A stretch of 64,000 bases of DNA from Parasulfuritortus sp049322515 (lineage in GTDB: Bacteria > Pseudomonadota > Gammaproteobacteria > Burkholderiales > Thiobacillaceae), in NCBI GenBank assembly GCA_049322515.1, contig JBMOQW010000027.1, positions 134,909 to 198,908 of the forward strand. The letters run 5' to 3'. A model generated the notes under the pieces. The model saw nothing but the letters and a program-made list of their open reading frames with translations. It had not been told where the DNA came from and did not search any database. This document shows positions 15,953 to 25,052 of the stretch, piece after piece; position 1 is the stretch's first letter, and every line of letters starts with the position of its first letter. The position numbers and the translations under genes were made by a program.

Positions 15953-18310
15953 TCAGCCGCGCAAGCTCGCGGCAAAGCGTTGGGACAGGAGGTTCAGCAC
16001 TTCGGCAACGGCGCCTTCGATGACCCCATCCGTAAGCGTCTTCTCAGTATCTTGTAATAACATTTTGAAAGCAAGGCTCTTTTTGCCTTCCGGGACACCC
16101 TTGCCCTGGTACACATCAAACAGTGCGAATTCGGTCACCAGAGCCGGCAGGCCGGCCCGGACAGCGGCCAGGATGTCGCCCACCGGCAGGCTGGCGTCGA
16201 CCACCACGGCCAGGTCGCGCCGCACCGCCGGGAAGCGCGAGACGGTACGGTAGGCCGGCACCGGCACCTCGGCCAGCGCCGCCCAATCCAGCTCGAACAG
16301 CACCGGCGCCCGTGCCAGGCCCGCCTCCTGGGCCCACTTGGGGTGCAGGGCACCGAGCCAGCCGACGGCCTGACCGGCAAGGTGAATCCGGGCACATTGG
16401 CCGGGATGGAGGAACGGGTGCTCGGCCCGCTCGAAACTCGCCGCCACCGGTTGCAGCAAGGCTTCGAGGTCACCCTTGACGTCGAAATAATCGACCGGAC
16501 GCGCAGCCTCGCCCCACTGCTCGGGGCGGACCTGGCCATGCACCAGGCCCCCCAGGCGGAGCGGCTGGTCGGTTTCGCCGGTACCAAGGAAGCAACGGCC
16601 GAGTTCGAACAGGCGGATACGCTCCTGGCCGTGGTTCAGGTTGTGGCGCAGGGTGGCCAACAAGCCGGGCATCAGGCTGCCGCGCATCACGCCCATCTGG
16701 CTGGCGATCGGGTTGACCAGCGCGATCTGCGGCTGCCCGGGCGCGACGCAAGCCTGCTGGCTGGCATCGATGAAGCTGTAGGTCACCACCTCCTGGTAGC
16801 CGAGGTCGATCAGCCGGGTCAGGGCCACGCTGCGGTCACGACGGCCCTCCGGACGTGCGGTCATCCCGGCCAATGTGTCGGGCAGCACGGCGGGCAGGCT
16901 GTCATAGCCCTTGACCCGGGCGATTTCTTCGATCAGGTCGACTTCGATGGCCAGGTCGAAACGATGGCTGGGGGGGACCACGGTCCACACGTGGCCATCG
17001 GCTTCCATGTCCAGGCCGAGGCGCACGAAGATGGCACACATCTCGGCCTCGGTCACGTCCATGCCGAGCAGGCGGCGGGCCCGCTCCGGACGGAAGCGGA
17101 TCTCGCCTTGCCGGGCCGGCGCACTGCCCACGGCGGTCACCGGGCCGGCCTGGCCGCCGCAGATCTCGAGGATCAGCCGGGTCGCCCGCTCGATGGCGCG
17201 TGCCGGCAGGGTCGGGTCGACACCGCGCTCGAAGCGATGCGAGGAATCGGTCGCCAGGCCATAGGCCCGGGCCCGGCCTGCCAGCGCCGCCGGGGTGAAG
17301 TGCGCGGCTTCCAGGAACACGTCGGTGGCGGTCTCGGACACCGCGCTCGCGGCCCCACCCATGATGCCGGCCAGGGCCACGGGGCCGGCCGCGTCGGCGA
17401 TCACCAGACTGTCCTCGGTCAGTTCGACAGTCTGGTCGTTGAGCAGGGCCAGCGTTTCGCCGGGGCGGGCACGGCGCACCTGAAGGCCGCCGGACAGCTT
17501 GCCGAGATCGAAGGCGTGCATCGGCTCACCGAGTTCGAGCAACAGGTAGTTGGTCACGTCGACCACCGCGCTGATCGAGCGCAGGCCACAGCGCTGAAGG
17601 CGCCGGACCATCCACTCGGGGGTCGGTGCGCCGGCGTCGATGCCCCGGATGACGCGGCCGAAGTAGACCGGGCAGGCCTCCGGCGCTTCCAGGGTGACCG
17701 GCAGTTCCGCTTCGATCGCCGCCGCCACCGGCGCGCAATCGACGGCATGGGCCACCGAACCGGAAATCGCCGCCACTTCGCGGGCGATGCCCTGGAGCGA
17801 CAGGCAGTCGCCCCGGTTGGGGGTCATCTTCAAGGTGATGAGCGCGTCGTCGAGATCGAGATAGGCACGGATCGAGGTGCCGATCGGTGCATCGGCAGGC
17901 AATTCCAGGATGCCCTCGGCCGCCTCGCTGAGGCCCAACTCCTTGGCCGAGCAGAGCATGCCGGACGACGCGACGTCCCGCACCTTGGCCTGCTTGATCT
18001 TGAAATGGCCGGGCAGCTCGGCGCCGACCAAGGCGCAGGCGGTGCGCAGCCCGGCCCGGGCGTTGGCTGCGCCACAGACGATCTGGAGTGGCTCGGCCGC
18101 GCCGACATGGACGGTGCAGACCTGCAGGCGGTCGGCGTTCGGATGGCGTTCGGCGCTCAGGATCTCGGCCACCACGACCTGATCGAACGGCGGCGCGACC
18201 GGCACGGCCGCCTCGACTTCGAGGCCGGCCATGGTCATCAGATGGCAGAGCTGGTCGGTGTCGAGCTTGGGATTGACGAGGCTGCGCAGCCAGGCTTCGG
18301 AAAATTGCAT
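15953..18310 (-). CDS. pheT: Phenylalanine-tRNA ligase beta subunit
   Basis: The protein has 785 residues, normal for bacterial PheT. Domains run in the expected order: N-terminal MQFSEAWLRSLVNP, a tRNA-binding OB domain (VVAEILSAERHPNADRLQVCTVHVG), the B3/B4 editing region, B5 (RPERARRLLGMDV), the catalytic-like core (PVDYFDVKGDLEALL) and the C-terminal ferredoxin-fold anticodon-binding domain (VSRFPAVRRDLAVVVDASLPVGDI). It forms an alpha2-beta2 tetramer with PheS and charges tRNA-Phe, and the beta subunit also clears mis-charged Tyr. It starts ten bases after pheS ends. Nothing odd is seen in the sequence. Confidence 0.98.
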   Translation of the reverse strand: MQFSEAWLRSLVNPKLDTDQLCHLMTMAGLEVEAAVPVAPPFDQVVVAEILSAERHPNADRLQVCTVHVGAAEPLQIVCGAANARAGLRTACALVGAELPGHFKIKQAKVRDVASSGMLCSAKELGLSEAAEGILELPADAPIGTSIRAYLDLDDALITLKMTPNRGDCLSLQGIAREVAAISGSVAHAVDCAPVAAAIEAELPVTLEAPEACPVYFGRVIRGIDAGAPTPEWMVRRLQRCGLRSISAVVDVTNYLLLELGEPMHAFDLGKLSGGLQVRRARPGETLALLNDQTVELTEDSLVIADAAGPVALAGIMGGAASAVSETATDVFLEAAHFTPAALAGRARAYGLATDSSHRFERGVDPTLPARAIERATRLILEICGGQAGPVTAVGSAPARQGEIRFRPERARRLLGMDVTEAEMCAIFVRLGLDMEADGHVWTVVPPSHRFDLAIEVDLIEEIARVKGYDSLPAVLPDTLAGMTARPEGRRDRSVALTRLIDLGYQEVVTYSFIDASQQACVAPGQPQIALVNPIASQMGVMRGSLMPGLLATLRHNLNHGQERIRLFELGRCFLGTGETDQPLRLGGLVHGQVRPEQWGEAARPVDYFDVKGDLEALLQPVAASFERAEHPFLHPGQCARIHLAGQAVGWLGALHPKWAQEAGLARAPVLFELDWAALAEVPVPAYRTVSRFPAVRRDLAVVVDASLPVGDILAAVRAGLPALVTEFALFDVYQGKGVPEGKKSLAFKMLLQDTEKTLTDGVIEGAVAEVLNLLSQRFAASLRG

Positions 18311-18320
18311 GGTCGTGACC

Positions 18321-19301
18321 TCAGGCGAATTGCTTCAGGAAGCGCATGTCGTTTTCAAAGAAGAGGCGCAAGTCATTGACCCCGTAGCGCAGCATGGCCA
18401 GGCGCTCCACGCCAAGGCCAAAGGCAAAGCCCTGCCACTGTTCGGCGTCGATGCCGACATGGCCGAGCACGTTGGGGTGGACCATGCCGCACCCCCCGAT
18501 CTCCAGCCAGCCACCGTTCCAGCTCATGTCCATCTCGGCCGAGGGTTCGGTGAACGGGAAGAAGGAGGGACGGAAGCGCACCGTCAGATCGTCGCGCTCA
18601 AAAAATCGTTGCAGGAAATCCTGCACCACGCCCTTCAGGTGGGCGAAGCTGATATGCCGATCGATCCAGAGGCCTTCGACCTGGTGGAACATCGGCGAAT
18701 GGGTGGCGTCGGAGTCGACCCGGTAGACGCGACCAGGCGCGATGATCTTGATCGGCGGCTCGCGCTGTTCCATGTAGCGGATCTGCACCGGCGAAGTGTG
18801 GGTGCGCAGCAGGCTGCCGTCGGCCAGGTAGAAGGTGTCGTGCATGGCCCGTGCCGGATGGTTGTCCGGGATATTGAGCGCGGTGAAATTGTAGAAGTCG
18901 GTTTCGATTTCGGGACCGTCGGCAACCGCGAAGCCGATCGAGGCGAACAGCGATTCGATGCGCTTCAGGGTCAGGCTGACCGGATGCGCGCCGCCGATGC
19001 CGGCGCCACGTCCAGGCAAGGTCACGTCGAGCGACTCGGCGGCCAGTTGCGCGTTGAGTGCCTCGGCCTGGATCGCGTCGCGACGTGCCTTCAACAGGGT
19101 CTCGACGCCATCCTTGACCTGGTTGATACGGGCGCCCGCGTCCTTGCGTTGTTCGGGGGCCAGCTGGCCCAAGCCTTTCATCTGCTCGGTGATGGCCCCG
19201 CTCTTGCCCAGGAACCGAGCTTTCGCCTGTTCCAGGGCGGGCAGGTTGGCCGCGGCGGCAAACGCTTGCCGGGCCTCGTCGAGAATGTCTTCCAGGTTCA
19301 T
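18321..19301 (-). CDS. pheS: Phenylalanine-tRNA ligase alpha subunit
   Basis: The protein has 326 residues from ATG 19301; a TTG two codons upstream is possible but less likely. An N-terminal coiled coil (LPALEQAKARFLGKSGAITEQMKGLGQL) contacts tRNA. Class II motif 2 (FHQVEGLWIDRHISFAHLKGVVQDFL and RFRPSFFPFTEPSAEMDM) and motif 3 (GFAFGLGVERLAMLRYGVNDLR) are complete, with the Ala of the GLGVERLAM pocket retained. It activates Phe with ATP and pairs with PheT. The 158-base gap to rplT upstream contains a strong hairpin, so expression of pheST may be set partly by attenuation of read-through from the ribosomal genes. Confidence 0.98.
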   Translation of the reverse strand: MNLEDILDEARQAFAAAANLPALEQAKARFLGKSGAITEQMKGLGQLAPEQRKDAGARINQVKDGVETLLKARRDAIQAEALNAQLAAESLDVTLPGRGAGIGGAHPVSLTLKRIESLFASIGFAVADGPEIETDFYNFTALNIPDNHPARAMHDTFYLADGSLLRTHTSPVQIRYMEQREPPIKIIAPGRVYRVDSDATHSPMFHQVEGLWIDRHISFAHLKGVVQDFLQRFFERDDLTVRFRPSFFPFTEPSAEMDMSWNGGWLEIGGCGMVHPNVLGHVGIDAEQWQGFAFGLGVERLAMLRYGVNDLRLFFENDMRFLKQFA

Positions 19302-19367
19302 GGTCAACTCGAATCCGGTTTCATTTCAGTCGCGTCCGCGCAGGCGGGCGCCCAGCTGAACGTCTGG

Positions 19368-19387
19368 ATTCCCGCCTGTGCGGGAAT
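19368..19387. repeat. dRS3-like 20-bp palindromic repeat
   Basis: The sequence matches the pattern ATTCCC-N8-GGGAAT exactly and is flanked by GTCTGG and GACAAC. This form is the dispersed dRS3-type repeat known in Neisseria and found in many other betaproteobacteria. It lies in the rplT-pheS gap. A single copy cannot prove that it is dispersed in this genome. Confidence 0.6.
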
Positions 19388-19402
19388 GACAACGCAAAGA
19401 CA

Positions 19403-19427
19403 AAGGGAGGCTGTTCAGGCCTCCCTT
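19403..19427 (-). terminator. Hairpin terminator or attenuator after rplT
   Basis: AAGGGAGGC pairs perfectly with GCCTCCCTT across a seven-base loop, 33 bases after the rplT stop on the minus strand. It is followed by an interrupted T-rich stretch (TTTGTCTTTG). It probably gives partial termination before pheS, a common arrangement in this operon. Confidence 0.6.
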
Positions 19428-19459
19428 CCATGGCGATCAACGCCGGGGCTAGACGCCGC

Positions 19460-19819
19460 TCAGGCAGCCAGTTTGGCCTTGGCCTGCTCCGCCACCTTGG
19501 CGAAGGCAGCCATGTCGAACACGGCCATGTCGGCCAGCACCTTGCGGTCGATCATGATCTCGGCCTTCTTCAAGCCGTTCATGAACTGGCTGTAGGTCAG
19601 ACCCAGGCCGCGCGCGGCGGCGTTGATCCGGGTGATCCACAGTTGCCGGAACTGGCGCTTCTTCTGGCGACGGTCACGGTAGGCATACTGGCCGGCCTTC
19701 ATCACCGCTTCGTTGGCGACACGGAACACGTTGTTGCGGCGACCACGGAAACCCTTGGCGGCCTCAAGCACCTTCTTGTGGCTGGCGCGGGCGGTTACAC
19801 CACGTTTGACTCGGGGCAT
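19460..19819 (-). CDS. rplT: 50S ribosomal protein L20
   Basis: The protein has 119 residues with the standard L20 sequence: MPRVKRGVTARASHKKVLEAAKGFRGRRNNVFRVANEAVMKAGQYAYRDRRQKKRQFRQLWITRINAAAR, here named by its hallmark segments at residues 1-20, 24-45 and 47-70. The long basic N-terminal helix threads into 23S rRNA and is needed early in 50S assembly. L20 also represses its own operon in E. coli by binding the rpmI leader. It follows rpmI by 11 bases, the universal order. The C-terminus ends in an Ala/Lys-rich helix. No irregularity is visible. Confidence 0.99.
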   Translation of the reverse strand: MPRVKRGVTARASHKKVLEAAKGFRGRRNNVFRVANEAVMKAGQYAYRDRRQKKRQFRQLWITRINAAARGLGLTYSQFMNGLKKAEIMIDRKVLADMAVFDMAAFAKVAEQAKAKLAA

Positions 19820-19830
19820 CTTCTATCTCC

Positions 19831-20028
19831 TTACGCGTAGGGCATCATGGCGCGAATATGACCCATATTCGACGCGTCGACGGTTTCCATGCCGCGCAGG
19901 TTGCGCTTCCGCTTGGTGGTCTTCTTGGTCAGGATGTGGCGCAGGTAGGCGTGCGAACGCTTGACGCTGCCGCTGCCACGCACGCGGAAGCGCTTGGCGG
20001 CCCCGCTCTTGGTCTTCATCTTGGGCAT
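19831..20028 (-). CDS. rpmI: 50S ribosomal protein L35
   Basis: The protein has 65 residues from ATG 20028: MPKMKTKSGAAKRFRVRGSG, then KRSHAYLRHILTKKTTKRKRNLRG. It is highly basic and matches L35 in length and sequence. It lies between infC and rplT, as in nearly all bacteria. The upstream extension of the frame to 20139 is the infC-rpmI leader and is not coding. That 121-base leader is where L20 feedback control acts in E. coli; I could not fold a convincing equivalent by eye. Confidence 0.98.
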   Translation of the reverse strand: MPKMKTKSGAAKRFRVRGSGSVKRSHAYLRHILTKKTTKRKRNLRGMETVDASNMGHIRAMMPYA

Positions 20029-20149
20029 GTGTAGCTCCATTTTTCGATGCCTTGAGGTGACCCCCGACGGGGATGCTTGTTGACCTTTCGGGCACGTATG
20101 TGGCGCCGATTCAAAGAGGCGGCGCCAGCCGCTTGACAACGAAACTGCC

Positions 20150-20671
<522 letters not shown>

Positions 20672-20696
20672 GCTCAAACCCCTTTTAAAAACATGA

Positions 20697-20716
20697 GGGA
20701 GCGGATGTCCGCTCCC
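20697..20716 (-). terminator. Perfect hairpin between thrS and infC
   Basis: GGGAGCGGA and TCCGCTCCC form a nine-pair stem with a two-base loop, 21 bases after the thrS stop. On the minus strand it is followed by TCATGTTTTT, so the T-run is a few bases late. Partial termination or mRNA processing would allow separate levels of ThrRS and IF-3. Confidence 0.55.
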
Positions 20717-20737
20717 CGTTCAGCCGCTGCCGCCCGG

Positions 20738-22639
20738 TCAGCCGCGCATTTCCCCTTGCATGCGGCTCACGAATGCTTCCAGGCTCATCGGTCCGAGGTC
20801 TTCACCGCCCCGAACCCTCACGGCCACCTTTCCTTCCGCGCGTTCCTTGTCGCCGACGATCAGCAGATAAGGCACCCGCTTCATGGAGTGGTCGCGGATT
20901 TTATAGGTAATCTTTTCGCTTCTCAAGTCGGATTGCACCCTGAAGCCTTGTTTTTTAAGGGCTTCCGTCACTTCCGCCACATACGCCGCCTGGGCATCGG
21001 TGATGCTCATCACGACCGCCTGCACCGGTGCGAGCCAGAGCGGGAAATTGCCGGCATGGTGCTCGATCAGGATGCCGATGAAGCGCTCCAGGGAACCCAG
21101 GATGGCCCGGTGCAACATGACCGGCGGCTTGCGGGTGTTGTCCTCGGCGACATACTCGGCACCCAGTCGCACCGGCAGGTTGAAATCGAGCTGGATGGTG
21201 CCGACCTGCCACAGGCGACCGAGCGAGTCCTTCAGCGTGAATTCCACCTTGGGGCCATAAAAGGCGCCCTCGCCCGGCTGGTAGTCGAAAGCCAGGCCGT
21301 TCTGTTGCAGCGCGGCGGCCAGGTCGGCCTCGGCGCGGTCCCAGGTCGCATCGGAGCCGACCCGCTTTTCCGGCCGGGTCGACAGCTTGACCAGCACGTC
21401 GGTAAAGCCGAAGTCGGTGTAGACGCCTTGCAGCATCTTGATGAAGTCGGACACCTCGGGCTGGATCTGGTCCTCGGTACAGAAGATGTGGGCGTCATCC
21501 TGGACGAAGGCACGCACCCGCATCAGGCCATGCAGGGAACCGGACGGCTCGTTGCGGTGGCAGGAACCGAATTCGGCCAGGCGCAGCGGCAGGTCGCGAT
21601 AGGAATGCAAGCCGTGGTTGAAGATCTGGACGTGACCGGGGCAGTTCATCGGCTTCACCGCATAGTCACGGTTCTCCGACGCGGTGGTGAACATGTTGTC
21701 GCGGTAGTTGTCCCAGTGGCCGGATTTTTCCCAGAGCGACTTGTCCATCACCGTGGGCGTCTTGACCTCGTCGTAACCGTACTCGCGGAATTTCCGGCGC
21801 ATGTACTGTTCGACTTCCTGCCAGAGGATCCAGCCATGCGGGTGCCAGAACACCATGCCCGGCGACTCTTCCTGCAGGTGGAACAGGTCGAGCTGCTTGC
21901 CCAGGCGCCGGTGGTCGCGCTTTTCGGCTTCTTCCAGGCGATGCAGGTAGGCGGCGAGATCGTCCTTGTGGGCCCAGGCGGTGCCATACACGCGCTGGAG
22001 CATCTCGTTCTTCGAATCGCCACGCCAGTAGGCGCCGGCCACCTTCATCAGCTTGAACACCTTGAGTTTGCCGGTGGACGGCACGTGCGGGCCACGGCAC
22101 AGGTCGATGAAGTCACCTTCGCGGTACAGCGAGATGGTCTGGCCGGCGGGGATCGAACCGATGATCTCGGCCTTGTAGTGTTCGCCGATCGATTCGAAGA
22201 ATTTCACGGCCTCGTCGCGATCCCATTCCTCACGGGTGACCGGAATGTCCCGCTTGGCCAGCTCGGCCATGCGCTTCTCGATGGCGGCCAGGTCCTCCGG
22301 GGTGAAGGGACGCTTGAAGGAGAAATCGTAATAGAAACCGTCCTCGATGACCGGGCCGATGGTCACCTGGGCTTCCGGGAACAGTTCCTTCACCGCGTAG
22401 GCCAGCAGGTGCGCGGTGGAATGGCGGATCAGGTCGAGCCCTTCGGGATTCTTGTCGGTGACGATGGCCAGCTCGCTGTCGGTCTCGATCAAATGGGAAG
22501 TGTCGACCAGCTGACCGTTGACCTTGCCGGCCAGCGCGGCCTTGGCCAGACCAGCGCCGATGTCGGCGGCCACCTGATGCACGGTCACCGGCGCATCGAA
22601 CCGACGCTCGGAACCATCGGGAAGACGAATCACAGGCAT
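20738..22639 (-). CDS. thrS: Threonine-tRNA ligase
   Basis: The protein has 633 residues from ATG 22639 (MPVIRLPDGSERRFDAPVTV); a GTG two codons upstream is an alternative. Order of domains: TGS (1-62), the N2 editing domain with the zinc-like HSTAHLLAYAVKELFP and the later CRGPHVPSTGKLK, the class II core (MNCPGHVQIFNHGLHSYRDLPLRLAEFGSCHRNEPSGSLHGLMRVR named here by the residues near 335-380), and the anticodon domain. Catalytic zinc ligands Cys, His and His are present in the MNCPGH and later regions. It charges tRNA-Thr and removes Ser. It lies only 16-24 bases downstream of the tRNA-Val terminator, so its promoter must overlap the tRNA region or rely on read-through. Confidence 0.98.
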   Translation of the reverse strand: MPVIRLPDGSERRFDAPVTVHQVAADIGAGLAKAALAGKVNGQLVDTSHLIETDSELAIVTDKNPEGLDLIRHSTAHLLAYAVKELFPEAQVTIGPVIEDGFYYDFSFKRPFTPEDLAAIEKRMAELAKRDIPVTREEWDRDEAVKFFESIGEHYKAEIIGSIPAGQTISLYREGDFIDLCRGPHVPSTGKLKVFKLMKVAGAYWRGDSKNEMLQRVYGTAWAHKDDLAAYLHRLEEAEKRDHRRLGKQLDLFHLQEESPGMVFWHPHGWILWQEVEQYMRRKFREYGYDEVKTPTVMDKSLWEKSGHWDNYRDNMFTTASENRDYAVKPMNCPGHVQIFNHGLHSYRDLPLRLAEFGSCHRNEPSGSLHGLMRVRAFVQDDAHIFCTEDQIQPEVSDFIKMLQGVYTDFGFTDVLVKLSTRPEKRVGSDATWDRAEADLAAALQQNGLAFDYQPGEGAFYGPKVEFTLKDSLGRLWQVGTIQLDFNLPVRLGAEYVAEDNTRKPPVMLHRAILGSLERFIGILIEHHAGNFPLWLAPVQAVVMSITDAQAAYVAEVTEALKKQGFRVQSDLRSEKITYKIRDHSMKRVPYLLIVGDKERAEGKVAVRVRGGEDLGPMSLEAFVSRMQGEMRG

Positions 22640-22662
22640 ATCCACGAACCCCGCAAATGAAA

Positions 22663-22686
22663 AAAGCCAGGCGGGAGCCTGGCTTT
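22663..22686 (-). terminator. Intrinsic terminator after tRNA-Val
   Basis: A GCCAGGC/GCCTGGC stem, extended by A-T pairs to ten pairs, has a four-base loop. On the minus strand it is followed directly by TTTTTT, a strong rho-independent signal 14 bases beyond the tRNA. The other strand also carries a T-run (TTTTTTT after CTCG), so it could work in both directions. Confidence 0.85.
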
Positions 22687-22700
22687 CTCGTTTTTTTAGC

Positions 22701-22777
22701 TGGTAGGCGCGATTGGACTCGAACCAACGACCCCCACCATGTCAAGGTGATGCTCTAACCAGCTGAGCTACGCGCCT
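22701..22777 (-). tRNA. tRNA-Val(GAC), CCA encoded
   Basis: A 77-base cloverleaf on the minus strand: acceptor AGGCGCG pairs with CGCGCCT, D arm GCTCAGCTGGTTAGAGC, anticodon stem CACCT/AGGTG-type around loop TTGACAT (anticodon GAC), T arm with GGTTCGAGTCC, and an encoded CCA end. It has its own promoter upstream and a terminator downstream. Confidence 0.95.
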
Positions 22778-22789
22778 AAAGAGATGCGG

Positions 22790-22817
22790 ATTCTACAGGC
22801 GGCCACAATTCTGTCAA
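22790..22817 (-). promoter_or_regulatory. Promoter of tRNA-Val
   Basis: On the minus strand, a perfect -35 TTGACA (22812-22817) is followed by 16 bases and TAGAAT (22790-22795) as the -10. Transcription would start near 22783, about six bases before the tRNA. It sits directly downstream of the napB stop at 22826. Confidence 0.85.
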
Positions 22818-22825
22818 GCGGCCGA

Positions 22826-23308
22826 CTAGCGCTTTTTCGCCTGGATCTTCTTGTCGAAGACGCTTTCCACCAAGAGCTTCACGTCGGCCTGCTCACGATG
22901 GCACTGGGTGCAGTTCCAGCGGCCCATGTGCAGGTCCCCCTTCTTGGCATTCAGGTAGTGGCTGACCGGGGCCGGGACCGGCATGCCCGGCTCGATCTTC
23001 ATGCCGATCAAGTCCGGCTGGGCGTGGCAATCCTTGCACAGGTTGAAGTCGCGGGTGATCGGCACCATGTCCTTGGTGGTGTGCGGGATCATCGGCGGCG
23101 CCGTGTTGTAGGAACGCGCGGCGCGCTTGCCCACCGTGCCGGCGTCCTGGGTCGAGTATTCAAAGACCTCCGGCTCCGGGACGTCATAGACGCTGGTCTT
23201 GGACAAGCCCAGGTCCTCGTCCGGAATGATCTGATCCTGCACCGCTGACGCGGACAGGGTAATCGCCATGGCCGCCAGGACCGCGCCAAACAAAGTGCTC
23301 TTCCTCAT
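22826..23308 (-). CDS. napB: Periplasmic nitrate reductase dihaem cytochrome c subunit
   Basis: The protein has 160 residues with a signal peptide (MRKSTLFGAVLAAMAITLSASA). Two CXXCH haem sites are present, CKDCH (91-95) and CTQCH (133-137), with His76 and His117 as likely distal ligands. It contains the NapB signature region APPMIPHTTKDMVPITRDFNLC-like near residues 70-91. NapB passes electrons to NapA in the periplasm. It is the last gene of napDAGHB, 25 bases after napH. With no napC in the operon, electrons probably reach NapB from the NapGH quinol dehydrogenase, as in Campylobacterota, or from an unlinked NapC/CymA-like protein. Confidence 0.96.
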   Translation of the reverse strand: MRKSTLFGAVLAAMAITLSASAVQDQIIPDEDLGLSKTSVYDVPEPEVFEYSTQDAGTVGKRAARSYNTAPPMIPHTTKDMVPITRDFNLCKDCHAQPDLIGMKIEPGMPVPAPVSHYLNAKKGDLHMGRWNCTQCHREQADVKLLVESVFDKKIQAKKR

Positions 23309-23333
23309 TTCGTCCTCCTTTACCAGAACTCGA

Positions 23334-24224
23334 TCAGTCCGCGCGCCGGTTGTGCATGCGGATCAAGGGCCTCAAATCAAACGACAAACTGCCTTCCGGA
23401 CAGAGCGCCGTGCAACGACCGCAGTTGCTGCACTCGCCTGAATTCACCACGCCGACCGCCTCCAGCCGCTTCAGGTTGAGCACCTGGGGCTCGGGACAGA
23501 CCCGCGCGCATTCGCCACAGTGGGTGCAGGTGTCCTTGTCGAAGCGCACCCGCACTTGGGCGGTGCGTCCGACCAGGGACCAGAAGCCGCCCAATGGGCA
23601 GAGATGGCCGCACCAGCCGTTCTTCAGGATCAACAGGTCGAACAGGAAGATGGCGACCAGGGCCATCGCCCCCAGGCCGACGCCGAACACGATCTCGCGG
23701 TGCATCATGCTGACCGGACTCACCCACTCGAACGCCGCCAGGCCGGTGATGGCGGACAGGACCAGGCTGGCGGCCAGCACGAAGTAGCGGGTGTTGCGGC
23801 TGAGATGGAACATCGCCGGGATCGGCAGGCGGGCACGCAGCCAGCCGGCCAGGTCGGTGATCGGGTTGACCGGGCAGACCCAGGCGCAGAACACCCGGCC
23901 GCCGACCAGCAAGTAGAAGCCGAGCATGATGGCGGCGCCGATCAGCACGGTTTCGTGCAGCACATGACCGGTCAGGAAAATCTGCAAGGCAGCGAACGGA
24001 TCGGCCATGGGAATCAGGCCGATGAATTCGGAGCCGGACAGGTTGCCGGTCAGGAGCGGTGTCTTGGCCGGATATTCCCAGGCCCAATGGGCAGTGCCGA
24101 AAAACAGCAGCAAGATACCGAACTGAGTCAGACGGCGAAGGAGGATGTAGCGCCAGCCCCACAGGCGGGCACCCAGGCGCCGGTTCAGCAGCTTGGCGTG
24201 GGAGAGGTCGGCCGGCGTGTTCAT
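23334..24224 (-). CDS. napH: NapH, quinol dehydrogenase membrane component
   Basis: The protein has 296 residues. About four membrane helices lie in residues 30-205, with two CXXXCP motifs facing the cytoplasm (CAWVCPVNP and CGHLCPLGG). The C-terminal end carries two [4Fe-4S] sites, CTHCGECARVCP and CSNCGRCTALCP. NapH oxidises menaquinol or ubiquinol and passes electrons to NapG. The ATG overlaps the napG stop (ATGA), so the two are co-translated. The architecture matches NapH/MauN-type proteins in full. No defect is seen. Confidence 0.96.
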   Translation of the reverse strand: MNTPADLSHAKLLNRRLGARLWGWRYILLRRLTQFGILLLFFGTAHWAWEYPAKTPLLTGNLSGSEFIGLIPMADPFAALQIFLTGHVLHETVLIGAAIMLGFYLLVGGRVFCAWVCPVNPITDLAGWLRARLPIPAMFHLSRNTRYFVLAASLVLSAITGLAAFEWVSPVSMMHREIVFGVGLGAMALVAIFLFDLLILKNGWCGHLCPLGGFWSLVGRTAQVRVRFDKDTCTHCGECARVCPEPQVLNLKRLEAVGVVNSGECSNCGRCTALCPEGSLSFDLRPLIRMHNRRAD

Positions 24225-24988
24225 AGCCCACCCTCATTGAGATAGTCCATGCCACCCGCCGGCTTGTCCGATTTCTGCTCGGGCGCCGCTTCGGACGGCT
24301 TGAAGTCCTCGGTGATCTGGGTGTCGAAGGTCCAGCCCAGGCGGTAATGCTCGCCGATCTTGCCTTGCACCAGCTTGTGCGGAAGGATGCGGATCGCCGC
24401 CTCGGTGGTCGGGCAGGCCTTTTCGCAAATACCGCAGCCGGTGCAATGCTCGGAATTGACGATCGGGAAGAACATCGCATGCTTGGAGATGTCGCGCGGA
24501 TGGGTCTCCAGGACGATGGCCTTGCCCTTGAGCGGACATTCGCGGTGACAGATCTCGCAGCGCAACCCCTTCCAGGACAGGCAGTTCTCCAGGTCGATCA
24601 CCGCCAGGCCCATGCGTGAGTCGTTGATCTGCTTGAGGCCCGGTGACAGCGCACCGGTCGGGCAGGCTTTCATGCACGGGATGTCCGGGCACAGGTAGCA
24701 GGGAATCTCACGCGGGATGAAGTACGGCGTGCCGATCGGCAGGTCGCCGCCCGAGGGCGCCAGCTTCAGGGTGTCGAACGGACAGGCGTTCACGCATTGC
24801 CCGCACTTGATGCAGGCGGCGTTGAAATCGGCCTCGGCCAGTGCGCCGGGCGGCCGCAGGGCGTAGGGCTGGGCACGCGCCTCCTGACGGAGGATGTAGG
24901 CCCAGAGCAGGCCGGCCGTCACTGCCAGGGACGCACCCTGCGCGGTCTTGACCAGGAAGTCACGCCTTCCGGCGTCATGTTCTGCCAT
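24221..24988 (-). CDS. napG: NapG, ferredoxin-type protein with Tat-like signal
   Basis: The protein has 255 residues from ATG 24988, preceded by GGTGAGA; a GTG six codons upstream is less likely. It has a Tat-type start (AGRRDFLVKTAQG) and a hydrophobic segment, then four [4Fe-4S] cysteine sets: CIKCGQCVNACP, CYLCPDIPCMKACP, the CEICHRECP region, and CTGCGICEKACP. NapG links NapH to the periplasmic NapB/NapA. Tat dependence means that the clusters are inserted before export. The 151-base gap from napA contains a long hairpin. The overlap with napH is ATGA. Confidence 0.96.
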   Translation of the reverse strand: MAEHDAGRRDFLVKTAQGASLAVTAGLLWAYILRQEARAQPYALRPPGALAEADFNAACIKCGQCVNACPFDTLKLAPSGGDLPIGTPYFIPREIPCYLCPDIPCMKACPTGALSPGLKQINDSRMGLAVIDLENCLSWKGLRCEICHRECPLKGKAIVLETHPRDISKHAMFFPIVNSEHCTGCGICEKACPTTEAAIRILPHKLVQGKIGEHYRLGWTFDTQITEDFKPSEAAPEQKSDKPAGGMDYLNEGGL

Positions 24989-25052
24989 GTATCTCACCAA
25001 ATGCACAGTTGATCGAACCTGGGCCTCGGCCCAAGGGCTGTGCGGGACGTTT

